Shown in pieces: positions 1 through 12,109 of a stretch of 64,000 nucleotides of DNA; the first letter of the stretch is position 1, and each line of letters starts with the position of its first letter. The notes under the pieces are model-generated. The model was not told the DNA's origin. It saw only the letters and a list, made by a program, of their open reading frames with translations, and ran no database searches. The DNA is from Neocallimastix lanati (nom. inval.) (taxonomy: Eukaryota; Neocallimastigomycota; Neocallimastigomycetes; Neocallimastigales; Neocallimastigaceae), in NCBI GenBank assembly GCA_016946835.1, contig JACVTC010000190.1:124001-188000 (forward strand), in the 5' to 3' direction. A program made the translations under genes and the position numbers.

Positions 1-30
1 TTATAAATCTTTATATTTTTGTTTCTAACA
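1..30 (-). repeat. End of a D-family copia LTR (cut by window edge)
   Basis: The first 30 bases match, in reverse complement, the opening of the LTR seen complete at 28198-28408 (TGTTAGAAACAAAAATATAA on the minus strand). Only this tip lies in the window. It abuts a coding-looking stretch, so an LTR has probably landed in or next to a gene end. Confidence 0.7.
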
Positions 31-32
31 AA

Positions 33-110
33 TATGATGATATTATGTATGATCATGATCATATTCGTCTTGAAACTCCTTGGATTTTTAATTGTCTAAT
101 ATCTAATTAA
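33..110 (+). pseudogene. Possible 3' end of an unidentified gene
   Basis: An open frame of about 25 codons ends with TAA at 108-110. It uses less A/T-biased codons than its surroundings (for example CGT CTT GAA ACT CCT TGG) and reads ...RLETPWIFNCLISN. The LTR tip at 1-30 directly precedes it, so the gene may be interrupted. I do not recognise the family. It could be chance or the tail of a host gene whose body lies outside the window. Confidence 0.3.
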
Positions 111-299
111 ATAAAATTAATAAATATATATTTTAATTTAAAAAAAAAATAAAAATATCCATTATATATATTAATGATTAAAAATTAATATATATATAAC
201 AATAAAAAATAAATGAACAATAAAATTAGTATACATAAAAAAAATAAAAAAATATAAAATATAAGTATAAAAAAATATTAATAAAATTTTTTTAAAAAA

Positions 300-1080
300 A
301 AAATTAAAAAAAAAAAAAAAGATTAAGTTGAAAATCAATTTCTTTCAAAATTTTAAATATTTAAAAATTAGATAATTAAAATAATAACGAAATTAATAAT
401 AATGATGAAGCAGATAAAGATAATTAAAATAAAAAAAATTATCCTGTACGAAAGTTGAACAATTTTTAACATTCGAAACAATAATAATAATGATTTACAA
501 CTAGATATTGAAAAAGAAGTTAGTAAGGTAATTATTGATGAATCAATTATACCAATGAAAAATGCAAGTAATAAAATTTATAATGAAATTCAACACTGAA
601 AGGGAAATAATAATAGTAAGAAGTCTAACTTTTACCAAGAATGAAAAGAAGAGAAAATCATGATTTTTCAAATGATTTATATGATAAGAATCAAAACATA
701 ATATTAATATAAAAAATATAATATCATTCATATACTTCTAAAATATTATAACTCTACTTTATAATTTATTATTTGTATAATCATATTAAAAACAAAAGTA
801 TTATTTTATGTTGTAACATAAATACTATATTTCCATTCAACTCTAAGTTCATTCAAAGTTAGATTTCAGGAGGAATGTTAGAAATATAAATATCAAGTGT
901 TATGTAATTATATTAATTTAAGGAGTAATGTTATATATTTTAATATATTCATGTAAAATATATGACAAATAATAATAATACGCCACATATTATGTTAACT
1001 ATATAAATACCATAAAAATGTACATTATTATTTTATATTACAATATTTTCATATAATAAAAGATATTCTTATTTCTAAAA
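300..1080 (+). mobile_element. 3' remnant of a G-family copia element (plus strand)
   Basis: A fossil piece: degraded internal sequence, then a purine-rich polypurine tract just before 876, then a 205-bp LTR at 876-1080 (opens TGTTAGAAAT, ends CTAAAA). The roughly 130 bp before the tract match, in the opposite orientation, the region next to the LTR of element G at 62.06-62.2 kb. The left limit is uncertain because the sequence decays into A/T. Broken and old; no recognisable pol domain remains. Confidence 0.6.
876..1080 (+). repeat. G-family LTR, plus orientation
   Basis: Co-linear with the LTR at 61851-62058 in reverse complement: shared AAGGAG-A-AT block, CATGTAAAATAT, a CCACATATTATG-like stretch, ATGTACATTATTATTT and a terminal TTATTTCTAAAA. 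The 3' end is AAAA rather than the usual CA. Confidence 0.7.
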
Positions 1081-1082
1081 TA

Positions 1083-1246
1083 TTTATTTTTATATATTTT
1101 TTGTCGTTATAAAAGTATATAAGTTATTTATCAAAGTTACATTATATTTCTTTTATATATTTTATTTAAAACTAATAATATTCTGATTAGGTAATAATAT
1201 TAAAGTCATTATTAAATATTTATATTTTTTTATACTCTAATAAAAC
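1083..1246 (-). repeat. Old fragment of a C-family LTR
   Basis: Resembles the right half of the LTR at 43605-43845: ATTATATTTCTTTTATA, TAATATTCTGATT-GG and TCATTATTAAATATT occur in the same order. It is diverged and lacks one end, so it predates the identical-LTR element C. Confidence 0.6.
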
Positions 1247-1296
1247 TATTAAATTTAATTTTATTGTTTTAGAAATAAAAATTTATTAATAGAAAT

Positions 1297-1566
1297 TGTG
1301 AAAAACAAATTTATAAATCTAAGACAAACACTGTATTAATAAAAACAATATAACAAAGCATTTTATGTTATGAGTAATATTATAAAATGTTTATTAATAA
1401 TTTTTATTATGAAGATATGTATATCTGTCTAAGAGATATTTTTACATTAAATTTATTTCATATTTTTATATCTTAGTTAACATTATTTAATTTACTTAGA
1501 GATTAATTATTGGTTGATATAAATTAATAATATAAATAAATGTATGTAACGATTTTGTCTCTAACA
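1297..1566 (-). repeat. Element A 3' LTR
   Basis: A 270-bp terminal repeat, opening TGTTAGAGAC and closing TTTTTCACA on the minus strand. It pairs with 7057-7326 and with the solo copy at 42557-42826. Confidence 0.95.
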
Positions 1567-4500
1567 TTCCCCCACAATTATAACTTATTTTTTAAGGTTA
1601 TAATTGATTATTTTTTTATTTTAAAAAAAAATTTAAGTTAATAAATTTTCAAGTCCATTGGCTGTGTTAATAATGAATTTCTAAATTTATCCATGGAAGA
1701 TCCGTTTAGATATTTCATAAAGCCATCTGCTAAATTGTTTTGAGATTTTACATATTTCAATATTATTTTATTGCTCTTTACTAATTCTCTTACATAGTGC
1801 AATCTTATGTCCATATGCTTTGTTCTTGGATTAATCGATTGGTTTTTTGCATTATAGATTGCAGCTTTATTGTCTATGTTGACTTCAATACCACTGATGT
1901 TGTATTTTAATTCCTTCAATAAGTTTATGTACCACATGCAATGCTTGCTACATTCGCTAAGACTATAATATTCGGCCTCAGCTGTGGAAGTCGATACACA
2001 ATGCTGTAGTTTTGAACACCAACTAGTAGGTGAATCTCCTATTGTAATTACAAATCCTGTAGTCGATCTTCTTGTTTTTGTGTCCCCAGCGTAGTCTGCA
2101 TCTACGAAAGCTTTGACATTGGAGTTTCTTGATATGTTAATACCATATTTTATTGTTCCCTTTAAATATTTTAATATTCGTTTTAAATTTTCCCAATCTT
2201 CCAAGTTAAGTTCTTTTGATTTTTGAGCCGCTTTGGATACTGCATATAATATATCGGGTCTAGTACAGATACCTAAGAATAATAAGCTTCCAACAGCGCT
2301 TCTATAAGTAGTTTCATTCATTTTCATTTTTCTTAATTCTTCATTTTCAATTGGTGTTATATTACGAATAGGAGTAGCACTTGACAATCCATATTTGGTA
2401 ATTATATCGTTTATATATCTTTCTTGATTTAAGAAATAACCGTTTTTATGCTTTACAAATTTTATTCCTATTATGAAATTGACTTCACCAATTTCTTTTA
2501 TTTTGAATTTATTTTTTATCATATTTTTGATTTGATCCACTTTTGCTTTGTTACCTGCAAGTAGTATATCGTCCACATAAACAGCTATGAGGCATGTAAT
2601 CTTGTTATGTTTATCTGTTGTAAAGTATATGCATGGTTCACAAGTCAATCTTTTGAAGCCAATGTTTAGTAGATGCCCATTTAATTCATTGTTCCATTCC
2701 ATTCCGCTTTGCTTTAAACCATATATGGCTTTCTTGAGATTCCAAATGTATTTATTGTGATCGGGATGTCCCTTTGGAGGCTCCATGTATATTTCTTCCT
2801 TTAGATGGGCGTTTAGATAAGCAGCATTAACATCTATTTGTTCTATTTGGAAATTATTTCTTGCTGCTATATGTGTAAATATTCTTATTGAATCTAGTTT
2901 TAAGGTGGGTGCAAATGTATCTTTATAGTCTATTCCATGTTGCTGTGTGAACCCTTTTGCTACAAGCCTTGTTTTTCTTTTGACTATGTCCCCTTTAGAG
3001 TTTCTTTTGTATTTGAATATTAGTCTTGATTTGATAATATTAGCTTCTTCTGGGATTTCATCTTTATTTACTTGTTCATAAACTTTTAGGTCTCTCAAGT
3101 TGCCAAATTCATTTTCAGCAGAGTTAAACCATTCTTCTTGATCTTCGAGGTTGTATATATCGTCATAGTCTAAAGGTTCTCTTAAATTTTTATTTAATAC
3201 TTGATTGTTACATATAAAAGTATTATTATTGTTAGGTGTTTGGTTTCCTTTAACTTTATTGTTTTAGTTGCTTATAATACTGTTGATATTCATATCGTTT
3301 GTTTCAGAATGAATGTTCGTATTTAAATGATTGTTGTTGTTTTTTGTTTGATTAGTGTTGATGTTATTAGCATTGCTTTGAGTAGTATTAATAGTGTTAT
3401 TTTGATTATTATTGATGTTGTTATTGTTGATAGTGCTGGTAACTTTGCGTTGACTTGTGCTATTAGTTGTATTTAGAGTAGAAGTGTTATTAGTGTTTTG
3501 GTCTTTTCCTTGTTTATTGAAATGAACTGTGTTTTTGTTTATGCTATTTTCTGGAATAAATATTGATGCTGGTTTTGCGTTAATATGATTTTTTGTGTAA
3601 GAGTTATTGTAGTAATAAGAACTACTATTCCCCCAAATTTCATAATTGGGAATAAAATTTTGATGGTCAGTACAGCAATTAGTCGTATAAAAATCTCCAG
3701 GATTGGATTCAAAAAATTCAACACTACGTGAGAGTATTATTTTATTGTTAGATGTGTCTAAAATTTTATAAGCTCTGGGGTTATCTGAATAACCAAGAAA
3801 AATACCAGGAGAAGCATTATTTTGAAATTTTGTTCTAAAGGATTTTGGGATGTAGTAATAGACTTTACATCCAAATACTCTTATATTTGAATAATCTACT
3901 TTTGATTTGTTTAGCCGTTCATATGGGATAATGTTGTTGATTCCACGATGTGGTAGTCGATTATGTATATAATTAGAGGTGTGAACGGCGTCTTCCCAAA
4001 AGTGTTTACTCAACTTAGCATCGTTAAGCATTACTTTGACAGATGAGATTAGAGTTCCATTGAATCGCTCAGCTCTTCCATTTTGCTGAGGATTGTGTGG
4101 AACGGTAAATTGTTGAATGATTCCGTAAGATTGACAGAAGTCCTTGAAGTTGTTATTGCGGAATTCCGTACCATTATCAGACCGTAAATATTTTATTCTA
4201 GTATTGTACAAATTTTTTACGTTATTGAACCATTTATAAAAAGGGGGAAATGTGTAATCTTTACCTTTTAGAAAAAGAACCCATCCGTATCTAGAGTAAT
4301 CATCTAAAATAGTAAAAAAATATTTGTTTCCGTGAATGGATTCAGGTAATGGACCTACCAAGTCCAAGTGTAGAAGTTCAAAGATATGCTTAGTTGTATT
4401 AATATTTTTTGAATAAGGTTTGTTTTTAATCTTGGATTGAGCACATAGAGGACATTTTAATTTGATATCTGTCTTAAGTAATATGTTTTTAATTGATTTT

Positions 4501-6537
4501 ATATCGAAGTGACTAAACCTTCTGTGCCATAAATTTAATTTATCAGGAATCTTCATGTTAATATAGTTGATTTCATCATTTGTGCTTCTGGTATTATTGT
4601 CGTGTAGAAATATACGTTGGGTTGATAACCAAATGTTGAATGTGTTATTTGCATTTGAAATAATATTGGCGATTTTGTTTTGGTATTTGTCATAGATCGT
4701 GACATATGATTTGTTGTGATTGGTGTTAAATAAAATTTAATTTTGTTTAATTAAGTTTCCAATTGATATTAAATTTTTATTGATTAATGGTGAGTAATAA
4801 ACATCTTCAATTGTGAATTCGTATTCATTAATGTATCCTATGAAGGTGCCAACTTTATTGATGATAATCGATTGATTATTTGCAAAAAATATTTTTTCAT
4901 TGCAATATTTAATATTTGTGAGTTTATCTAGTCTGTTGGTGATGTTGATTGAAGCTCCTGAATCTAAGGTCCAACAGATTAATTCTTTATTCATAGACTT
5001 TGTTGATTTATTTTTATTATCTATTAAGTCTATAATATTTGATTCATTTGTGTTGTAATCTTGAGAAAAACACTCTGCATATATATCGTTATAGTTGTTT
5101 CTTTGAATGTTATCTACAACCTTTTTGTTTTTTATATTTGATATATTATAATTGTTTTTTCTTTTAAAATTTGTATTGCTTCTTCTTCTTAATTGATTTC
5201 TTTTTCTTTTAAAGCAATTGTAAAAGAAATGCCCTCTTTTACCACAGTAGTTGCATTTAATATTTGGTCGTTTTGTATTTTTATTGATATTTTTGATGTA
5301 TCGTTTTGATTTTTCTTGATTCTTTTGTATGTACTCTCAGCTGAAAAAATGTTTTTATTATTGTTTTCTTTAATGTAGTTTGATTCTGTTAGATTGGATA
5401 ACAAGATTTGTGGTATTACATTTTTTACATAATCGGTACATTTTTCCCAATCACTATTGTATTGAAATACATTGATGAATCGAAGGTTTTCCGGTAGCGC
5501 CCTATTCAAAATACCGACTTTTGTGCTGGTGCTTAGATCTTCATCTATTTTTTCTAATTCTTCAATAGTGTTTTGAAGATCTGCCATAAATATATTTATA
5601 TCTTGTTCTCCTTCGAACTTTAACTCGTTTAGCTTTTTCTTTAGTTCTAACTTTCTAGATTCTTTTGATTTAGTAAATGACTTCTCTAAGAGTTTCCAAA
5701 CTTGATGAGCTGTTTTTCCATTTCCCTTTACTATTTCTTGAGTCTTTTCTCCTAAGGTGTTAAGTATCATCCATTTTGCTGTAATATCGTTGTTAATGTC
5801 ATTTTCATTAATATTTTTAGCATATACTAATGTGTTGTCAAATTGGTCTTCGGTGTAGTCTAATATGTCCTCTTTGATGTCTTTCTTTCTTAATTTCTTA
5901 ATTTTTTCTTTAGTGGCGTAAAGTACTAGATCATTTATGGTCAATAAATAAAGGATGTTTCCTTTCCATCTCGGATAATTTTCAGTTGTTAATTCAATTA
6001 CTCTGTTGAAATTCTCAGAGTAATTGAAATTCACTATCTTCCTTGGATTGTCAGTAGCTTCCACGTTGATTACTTGATTAATTCTTCTTGGTGTCATTTT
6101 ATTCTTTATTAATAATTGAAGTAATATTAATATATCTTATATTTAATTTTTAATATTGTTTTAAGTTATTTAATATCAGAAGAGAATTTTGTGTTTTAGG
6201 GTATTCTATTTTATATATATTATTTTTATTATTTTATTAATTATATATTAAAATTATATATAGTTATATTAAAAATAAATTTTGTTTATATTATATATGT
6301 CCTTTGATTCGTATATAAAAATAAAAAATATAAACCATTTAAATTCATTGGGTACTATTAATAGTAACAAATTTTGTTTTGTATATATATATATTGTTGT
6401 GAATATTGAAATTACTTTGTCTATAACTATAAATGTATTTGATTGCTTTTATTCTATATTAATTTAATTTAAGTTTTATTTATTTTTAACCCCTAGTTTT
6501 AATGACATAAATTACTATTATTTATTTCAATTATTTT

Positions 6538-6738
6538 CAACATAGTTAGTTGTCAATTATTTTTATTTAATAGTCAATTATTTACAACTTAACTAGTTGA
6601 TATTTATTTTATTTTTATTTTTATTCAACCTAGCTAGTTGACAATTATTTATATTTTAATATCAATTATTTACAACTTAGCTAGTTTGCATTTATTTTTT
6701 ATTTTCAATAATTCTCAACTTAGATGAACTAGTTGACT
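6538..6738 (-). repeat. Hairpin-repeat array in element A leader
   Basis: Five spaced copies of an interrupted palindrome of the type CAACTTAGCTAGTTG (6538, about 6585, 6625, 6673 and 6716) lie in the untranslated leader between Gag and the primer site. Each can fold as a short stem CAACT/AGTTG. The units are 35-50 bp apart, separated by A/T filler such as AATTATTT. The same unit recurs in the leader at 32.03-32.29 kb. Confidence 0.8.
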
Positions 6739-6805
6739 ATTATTTTATTTTTTATTTTATTTATTTTATTATTTTTATTTATATAATTATATATATATAT
6801 TTAAA

Positions 6806-6836
<31 letters not shown>

Positions 6837-7025
6837 TCAAAAATAACTATGACCTATTACAATATATTCTCACCATTGTTTTGTAATATTTGTCTATTAA
6901 TATTGGTTATTACGTTTTGTTTCTATAATGAATATTATGAAAATAATAAAAATATAATTTTATTAGTTAGGATATTAATGATAAATTGATTTTATGTTTT
7001 ATTTATTCCAACTAAGCTTTATTGA

Positions 7026-7056
7026 TAGCTCAACTGAAGAGTTGAGACTCTTAATC
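7026..7056 (-). other. Element A primer binding site (5'-half tRNA-Lys type)
   Basis: Immediately inside the 5' LTR the plus strand reads TAGCTCAACTG...GAGACTCTTAATC. This is tRNA-like sense sequence: D-arm TAGCTCA, then anticodon stem-loop GAGACTCTTAATC with anticodon CTT. On the element's coding strand it would pair with the 5' half of tRNA-Lys(CUU). Priming by an internal tRNA cut is known for Drosophila copia and some yeast copia elements; the specific tRNA is my inference from memory of tRNA-Lys. Confidence 0.75.
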
Positions 7057-7326
7057 TGTGAAAAACAAATTTATAAATCTAAAACAAACACTGTATTAAT
7101 AAAAACAATATAACAAAGTATTTTATGTTATGAATAATATTATAAAATGTTTATTAATAATTTTTATTATAAGGATATATATATCTGTCTAAGAGATATT
7201 TTTACATTAAATTTATTTCATATTTTTATATCTTAGTTAACATTATTTAATTTACTTAGAGATTAATTATTGGTTGATATAAATTAATAATATAAATAAA
7301 TGTATGTAACGATTTTGTCTCTAACA
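7057..7326 (-). repeat. Element A 5' LTR
   Basis: A 270-bp LTR about 98% identical to 1297-1566, followed on its outer side by the GAAAT target duplication. Confidence 0.95.
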
Positions 7327-7331
7327 GAAAT

Positions 7332-8230
7332 AATAATAAAAAAGTTATAAAATAAAGCAAAACATTAAAAGAAATGGAAAATAAAATTAAGAAGTAAAAA
7401 TAAAAATTAAAAAATAAGACAAGAAAATAAGAAAAAAAAATTAAATATAAAATAAAAAATAGGGAATAATATATCATTAATAAAACAAATTAAAATGATA
7501 AATAAATAATAATACATATTATAAATAATAAAAAATAATAATAATACATAAAAATAATAATGTAATTTAATTTTAAAAGTTCAAATTTATAAACATAAAA
7601 TTAATAGATAATCTTTATCAATAAATAAATAACTAAATATTTATTTAATAACATTAAAATACTAAAGAAGTAATTAAAAAATGGATTAAATAATTTTTTT
7701 TAATAATAAATAATAAAATTAAAATATTTAATATTACATATTTTTAGTTTTAATTGATTTCATTTTTCTAATTTATATATGTTTATAATTACGTATTTAA
7801 TTTAAATTTATTATTAGTATAATAATAAAATTGTATTTCAAATGAAATATATTATAAAAAAATCTATAAAACAATAATTAATTTCAATATAAATATTTTT
7901 ATTGAAAATATAAATAATTCAATTATTATATATATATGAAGTGTACCACGCTTTAAATATTTTTAATTTTAAATTATTATTTAATATTAGGATTATTAAA
8001 ATATATTATTTATTAATATAGTTAAAAATTTCTATATTTAAATAATATATATAATAAATTTTGTTTAAACTTTTATATTCAATTCACAGATTTTAATACT
8101 ATTTTTAAAATATAAAACTAAAAATCATAATATCAAAAATAAATATATAAATACTTATTTTTTATATAATAAAAATTTTCTTTTATTATCTATTTTATTA
8201 TTTAAAAAAATATTTATTTTAAAAAAAGAA
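7332..8230. other. A/T-rich intergenic spacer
   Basis: No coding pattern, RNA gene or terminal repeat is visible. It is made of A/T runs and presumably holds the promoter of the SGNH hydrolase that starts at 8231, but no specific element can be pointed out. Confidence 0.5.
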
Positions 8231-9501
8231 ATGAATATCTTTTTATTTATCTTTATTATAATTCTACTAAAATGTGAATTAATTGAAAATAAAATTTTAA
8301 ACGATAGATTATCAGAAGTATTTCTCTCTAATTCATTCACATTTAATTATGACAAAATTGAAAATTTAATTGTATTTGGGTAATATAATAAGTACTTTTT
8401 TTTCTATTTTATTTTGACAATTTTTAATTTATTTTGATTTTTTATACTATTTATTTATAAAAAAACAATAAAAGAGATTCCCATTCAGATGTTCGTACAA
8501 ATTACACTGATATGACCTATACAGGAGTGGTAAAAATATTATAAATTTAATACTTATATTAATTTTATATTTTCTTACTAATTATATTTTATTAAAAATA
8601 AAATTTAAAAAGAATCACTCAGGAGGAAAAAATTGGCCATTACAATTAAGAGATTTACACAATTTTTCTTTATGGAATTATTCCAAAGGAGGTTCACTTA
8701 TTGACATAAATTTGTATTATTTAATATGAATAATAAAAATATATTATATTTATTTTTTTATATTAAATATATATTAAATATTTTTCTTTTGAAAATATTC
8801 TATAAATTATTTGTAGACTTCATGAATGTAATTGGTGTAAACACGACTTAAAAACACAGTATTCATATTTTCTTAAAAATATGATTAATAAAAAAATATT
8901 TTATCAAAAATGGAACAGTTATAATTCATTATTTGCTATTTTTATTGGACATAATGATATAAATGAAGTACGTAGAGAATATATCGAGATGGATATAAGA
9001 AGTATTGTTAATGGAATTTTTAATATAGTAGAAGATTTGTATGATGCTGGAGCAAGAAATATATTGATATTTGAACTTCTACCAGTATATAGAGGTCCAG
9101 CTAGAAATACAGCTTATAAAAAACTAAAAAAAGAAGATGTTTTAATGTTTAATAATTATATAAAAATAAACTCAAAAAAATTTTTCAATGAACATTCTAA
9201 TACAAATATAATTATTTATAATACATTAAAAAGGGGTGAATATATTATTGATCATTGTCATAAGTTTGGATTTAAAGATTGTACAAATGCCTATAAAATG
9301 GTTATGAGCAAAAATGAAAATAGAAAAAATAAAAATAAAAATAGAAAATATAAAAAAAAAATAAAGAAAAATAAAACAAAAAGTATTAATGATTTTTTTT
9401 GGAATGACTCTCACCTTACAGAAAAAGGAAATAAAATTTTAACGAATGATATTGACATCATATTATCTACAATAAGTAAAAAAAAAAATGAAATTCCATA
9501 A
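8231..9501 (+). CDS. Secreted SGNH/GDSL-family hydrolase (four exons)
   Basis: Probable exons are 8231-8379, 8475-8529, 8613-8713 and 8817-9501, giving 329 residues. The three introns (about 80-105 bp, nearly pure A/T, GT...AG) preserve frame at every join. The start ATG at 8231 opens a hydrophobic signal peptide (MNIFLFIFIIILL). Family blocks are in order: GDSHSD at 50-55 (nucleophile Ser52, codon 50 split by intron 1), a Gly block KGGSLID at 93-99, GHND at 146-149, and WNDSHLT near 297-303 holding the Asp/His pair. Such enzymes are esterases or lipases acting on acyl groups; in gut fungi they often deacetylate plant polysaccharides, but the substrate cannot be read here. Odd points: Asp and His are separated by one residue rather than the usual two, and a Lys/Asn-rich insert fills about 266-290. 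No dockerin is visible. Confidence 0.85.
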
Positions 9502-10468
9502 TTAAAAAAGTAAAATTAAAAGTTTAAAATAAATAAATATTTTTATATTATATTAATTTTATTTTTTTTTTCCATTTTCTGAAATTAAATTATTTTTTAT
9601 TTTAAAAATTAAAATAACAAAAATAAAAATAAAATATGAATATTTCAATTTTAAGTTATATACCTTTATTAATTTTATTTTAAATTATTATATTTTTTGC
9701 TATAATAAAATAAAATATTAAATAAAAAATTTGTAAATTTATATGAAAGAAATATATGAATAGAGAATTAAAATTAATTTTCATTTCTTTATAATTATAT
9801 TTTATATATGAATGATATACTATTCATTTAATATTGATGATGAAATTATTATCCTATCTATTTATGTTATACTAATTAACAAAAATTATAATTTATATTA
9901 TAAAAATTTTATTATTATAAATTTTATTAGTCAATGATTTTTCTATAAACAAAAATTGATATCATGAATTAGATTATATAAATAATTTTATTAATTATTA
10001 TTTATATATATATATTTATTTTTTTATTATTATTTATATTTATTACAGATTTACATTATTTATTTAATTCTATTATTTTAGATGATAATTTGCATTTTTT
10101 GGTCTTTTTTTTTTTTTCATATTATAAATTAAATATATATTATAAAGATGCATTAATTCATTTTCCTCATATTCTGTTTGTCTTTTTTGATATTAAAAGT
10201 ACAATATTAAAAAAGAAATAAATAGTATTTTTATTTAATATATTTTTTAAACTTATATAGCATTAAAATTATAAATATGTATAAAGTGTTTAATTAGACT
10301 TTTATTTATATAATAAAACTTCTTCATTCTTTAGCATCATACGTCAACAATTTAAAATCGATTTTTTTTAAAAAGTTATTTTTTTTTACAGCTGTAATTA
10401 TTAAGAACTTTAATATTTATTTATTTATTCATTTATTTATTATATAAATATTCTTTGTATTATATATA

Positions 10469-10510
<42 letters not shown>

Positions 10511-10659
10511 ATAATTAATTAAAAAAAAAAAAATTATTTATACATATTGGAAAATAATATAATTTAAAATAGTAACATGAAATAAAAACTATTATTCATA
10601 AATAAAAGTGCATAAATAAATTCAGGAAAAAAAAGCTCCTTGAAAGAAACCTCATAAAC

Positions 10660-10830
10660 TTATGGATTAGGGTTTGAATGGACTATCTAAAAAGAAATTA
10701 TGGTCATCTCCTTTCAGAGACATTGGCCCTACTAGTCTGAACTTGTTTAAAGAAGTTTTTAATTATTGTAAAGAAAAATTTTTTGTTTACAAGAATAAAT
10801 ATATTTTATTAAGTTATTTCTTTTAATTAA
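10660..10830 (+). pseudogene. Unidentified decayed coding fragment
   Basis: An unusually GC-containing island in otherwise A/T DNA. In one plus frame it reads about 50 residues without a stop (...LSKKKLWSSPFRDIGPTSLN...). The minus strand also has a short open stretch. There is no start, splice site or family match that I recognise; it may be a relic of a gene or transposon. Confidence 0.3.
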
Positions 10831-11845
10831 TAAGCTTTTTTAGTATCTTTTTTTTTAAAGTAATTATAAATAATAAAAAATAAAAAATAGAATTAAAAAA
10901 TATATTAAAAAATATATTTAATATTTTACATATTTTTTTTCTTTATTAAAATTTATTTTTTATTTTTAGTAATTTTAAGTTTTTAAAGGTTTAAAACTTA
11001 TTTATTTATACATTTACTTTAATAAATAAATTTTAATTATTAATAAAAAAAAGAATAAAATCGTTTATTTTAAAATGAAATAAATTTAAATGGTTAAACT
11101 TCTCTATGCATGTAGTATTAATATTGCTTTATTACTTATTAAAATAATATGAAGGTAAAATAAAATTATTATAAAAATTTTAAATCCTTTTTTTTTCAAC
11201 CTTATAATATAAAATATAAATATTGAAAAATTAATAAAGCATTAATACAGATTACATTCTTATTTTAACTTATTTTATAAAGTAAATATTATTAAAATTT
11301 ATTTATTTATATTAATTATTACAATTAATAATTCATTAAATATTAATAATTTAAAATAGTTTTTATAGTATTAAATAAAATAAAATATTTAATATATTAC
11401 ATAATAAAATAAAATTTATTTTTTTTATGAATTTATAAATTTATATAATAAAAGATAATTTAAAATTGAAGGAAAAAAAATGAAAATTAACTATTTCATT
11501 TTATTTTTTTTTTTTTTTTAATTGTTTAAATTAAATCTTATTTTAAAATTTTTATGAATAATTTAATAAATAAATAAAAATAATCATTTATTTTGTTTAT
11601 TTAATTTTTTTTAACTTCCATATAAATAATTCATAACAGTTTCAAAAAAAAAAAATATTTTATTACAATTTTTTTTTTAAAAAAAAATATTTTTCATCAT
11701 TATTCTTAATTAAATTAAGGTAAATATATTTAAAATTTTATTATTTTTAAAAAAAATCATTACTTAAAAAAGGCTTTTTTTTTTTTCAATAATGGAAATA
11801 AAATATTCAATTTCTTTATTACTTCTATAATGAATATTTACATTA

Positions 11846-11992
11846 TAAACTTTTATAATAAATAATTCTTTTAATATTAGTTTTAAAAAAATTTAAAAAT
11901 TTTTTGTAAATTTATAAACTTTTATAATAAATAATTCTTTTAATATTAGTTTTAAAAAAATTTAAAAATTTTTTATAAATTTAAAGTTAAAT
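11846..11992. repeat. Tandem duplication of about 73 bp
   Basis: Two adjacent near-identical copies of a unit containing AAACTTTTATAATAAATAAT, TTCTTTTAATATTAG and a palindromic AAAAAAATTTAAAAATTTTTT. The copies differ at one or two positions, so this is a recent local duplication. Confidence 0.8.
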
Positions 11993-12109
11993 TCAACTTT
12001 TAAACTAATACGATTCTAAAAAATTGCTCAACTACATAAATTAATAATTAAATCGTTGAAAATAATTAAAACAAATTTACAAAAAAAAAAATTGTATTAT
12101 TATTAAAGA

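Larger units (their letters stand above)
1297..7326 (-). mobile_element. Ty1/copia retrotransposon, element A
   Basis: A full-length LTR element of about 6.0 kb flanked by a GAAAT target duplication (1292-1296 and 7327-7331). On the minus strand the parts run 5' LTR, tRNA-type primer site, leader with hairpin repeats, Gag (about 6.1-5.2 kb, NYSENFN start and a CCHC zinc knuckle), protease (DSGAS, near 4.9 kb), integrase (about 4.6-3.3 kb, LWHRR pre-integrase block, DNGTEF, PQQNGRAERFNGT), and reverse transcriptase/RNase H (about 3.1-1.65 kb, YVDD, DADYAGD), then a G-rich polypurine tract and the 3' LTR. The order IN before RT defines Ty1/copia. The two LTRs differ at about six sites in 270, so it is fairly young. 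The coding region is broken in a handful of places. Confidence 0.93.
9502..12109. other. Long intergenic spacer with homopolymers
   Basis: No intact gene. It contains an A run at about 10474-10509, a short coding-like remnant near 10.66-10.83 kb and a direct tandem duplication at 11.85-11.99 kb, both listed separately. The rest is A/T noise. Confidence 0.5.

Noticed and set aside
7026-7056. A host tRNA gene (the sequence has a tRNA-Lys anticodon arm)
   Set aside because: Only the 5' half is present; there is no T-arm or acceptor stem, and it lies directly beside an LTR in several elements, which fits a primer site.
7256-7477. Hydrophobic minus-strand frame over the element A LTR edge
   Set aside because: Phe/Ile/Leu/Tyr-only composition from A/T DNA spanning an LTR border; no codon bias or motif.
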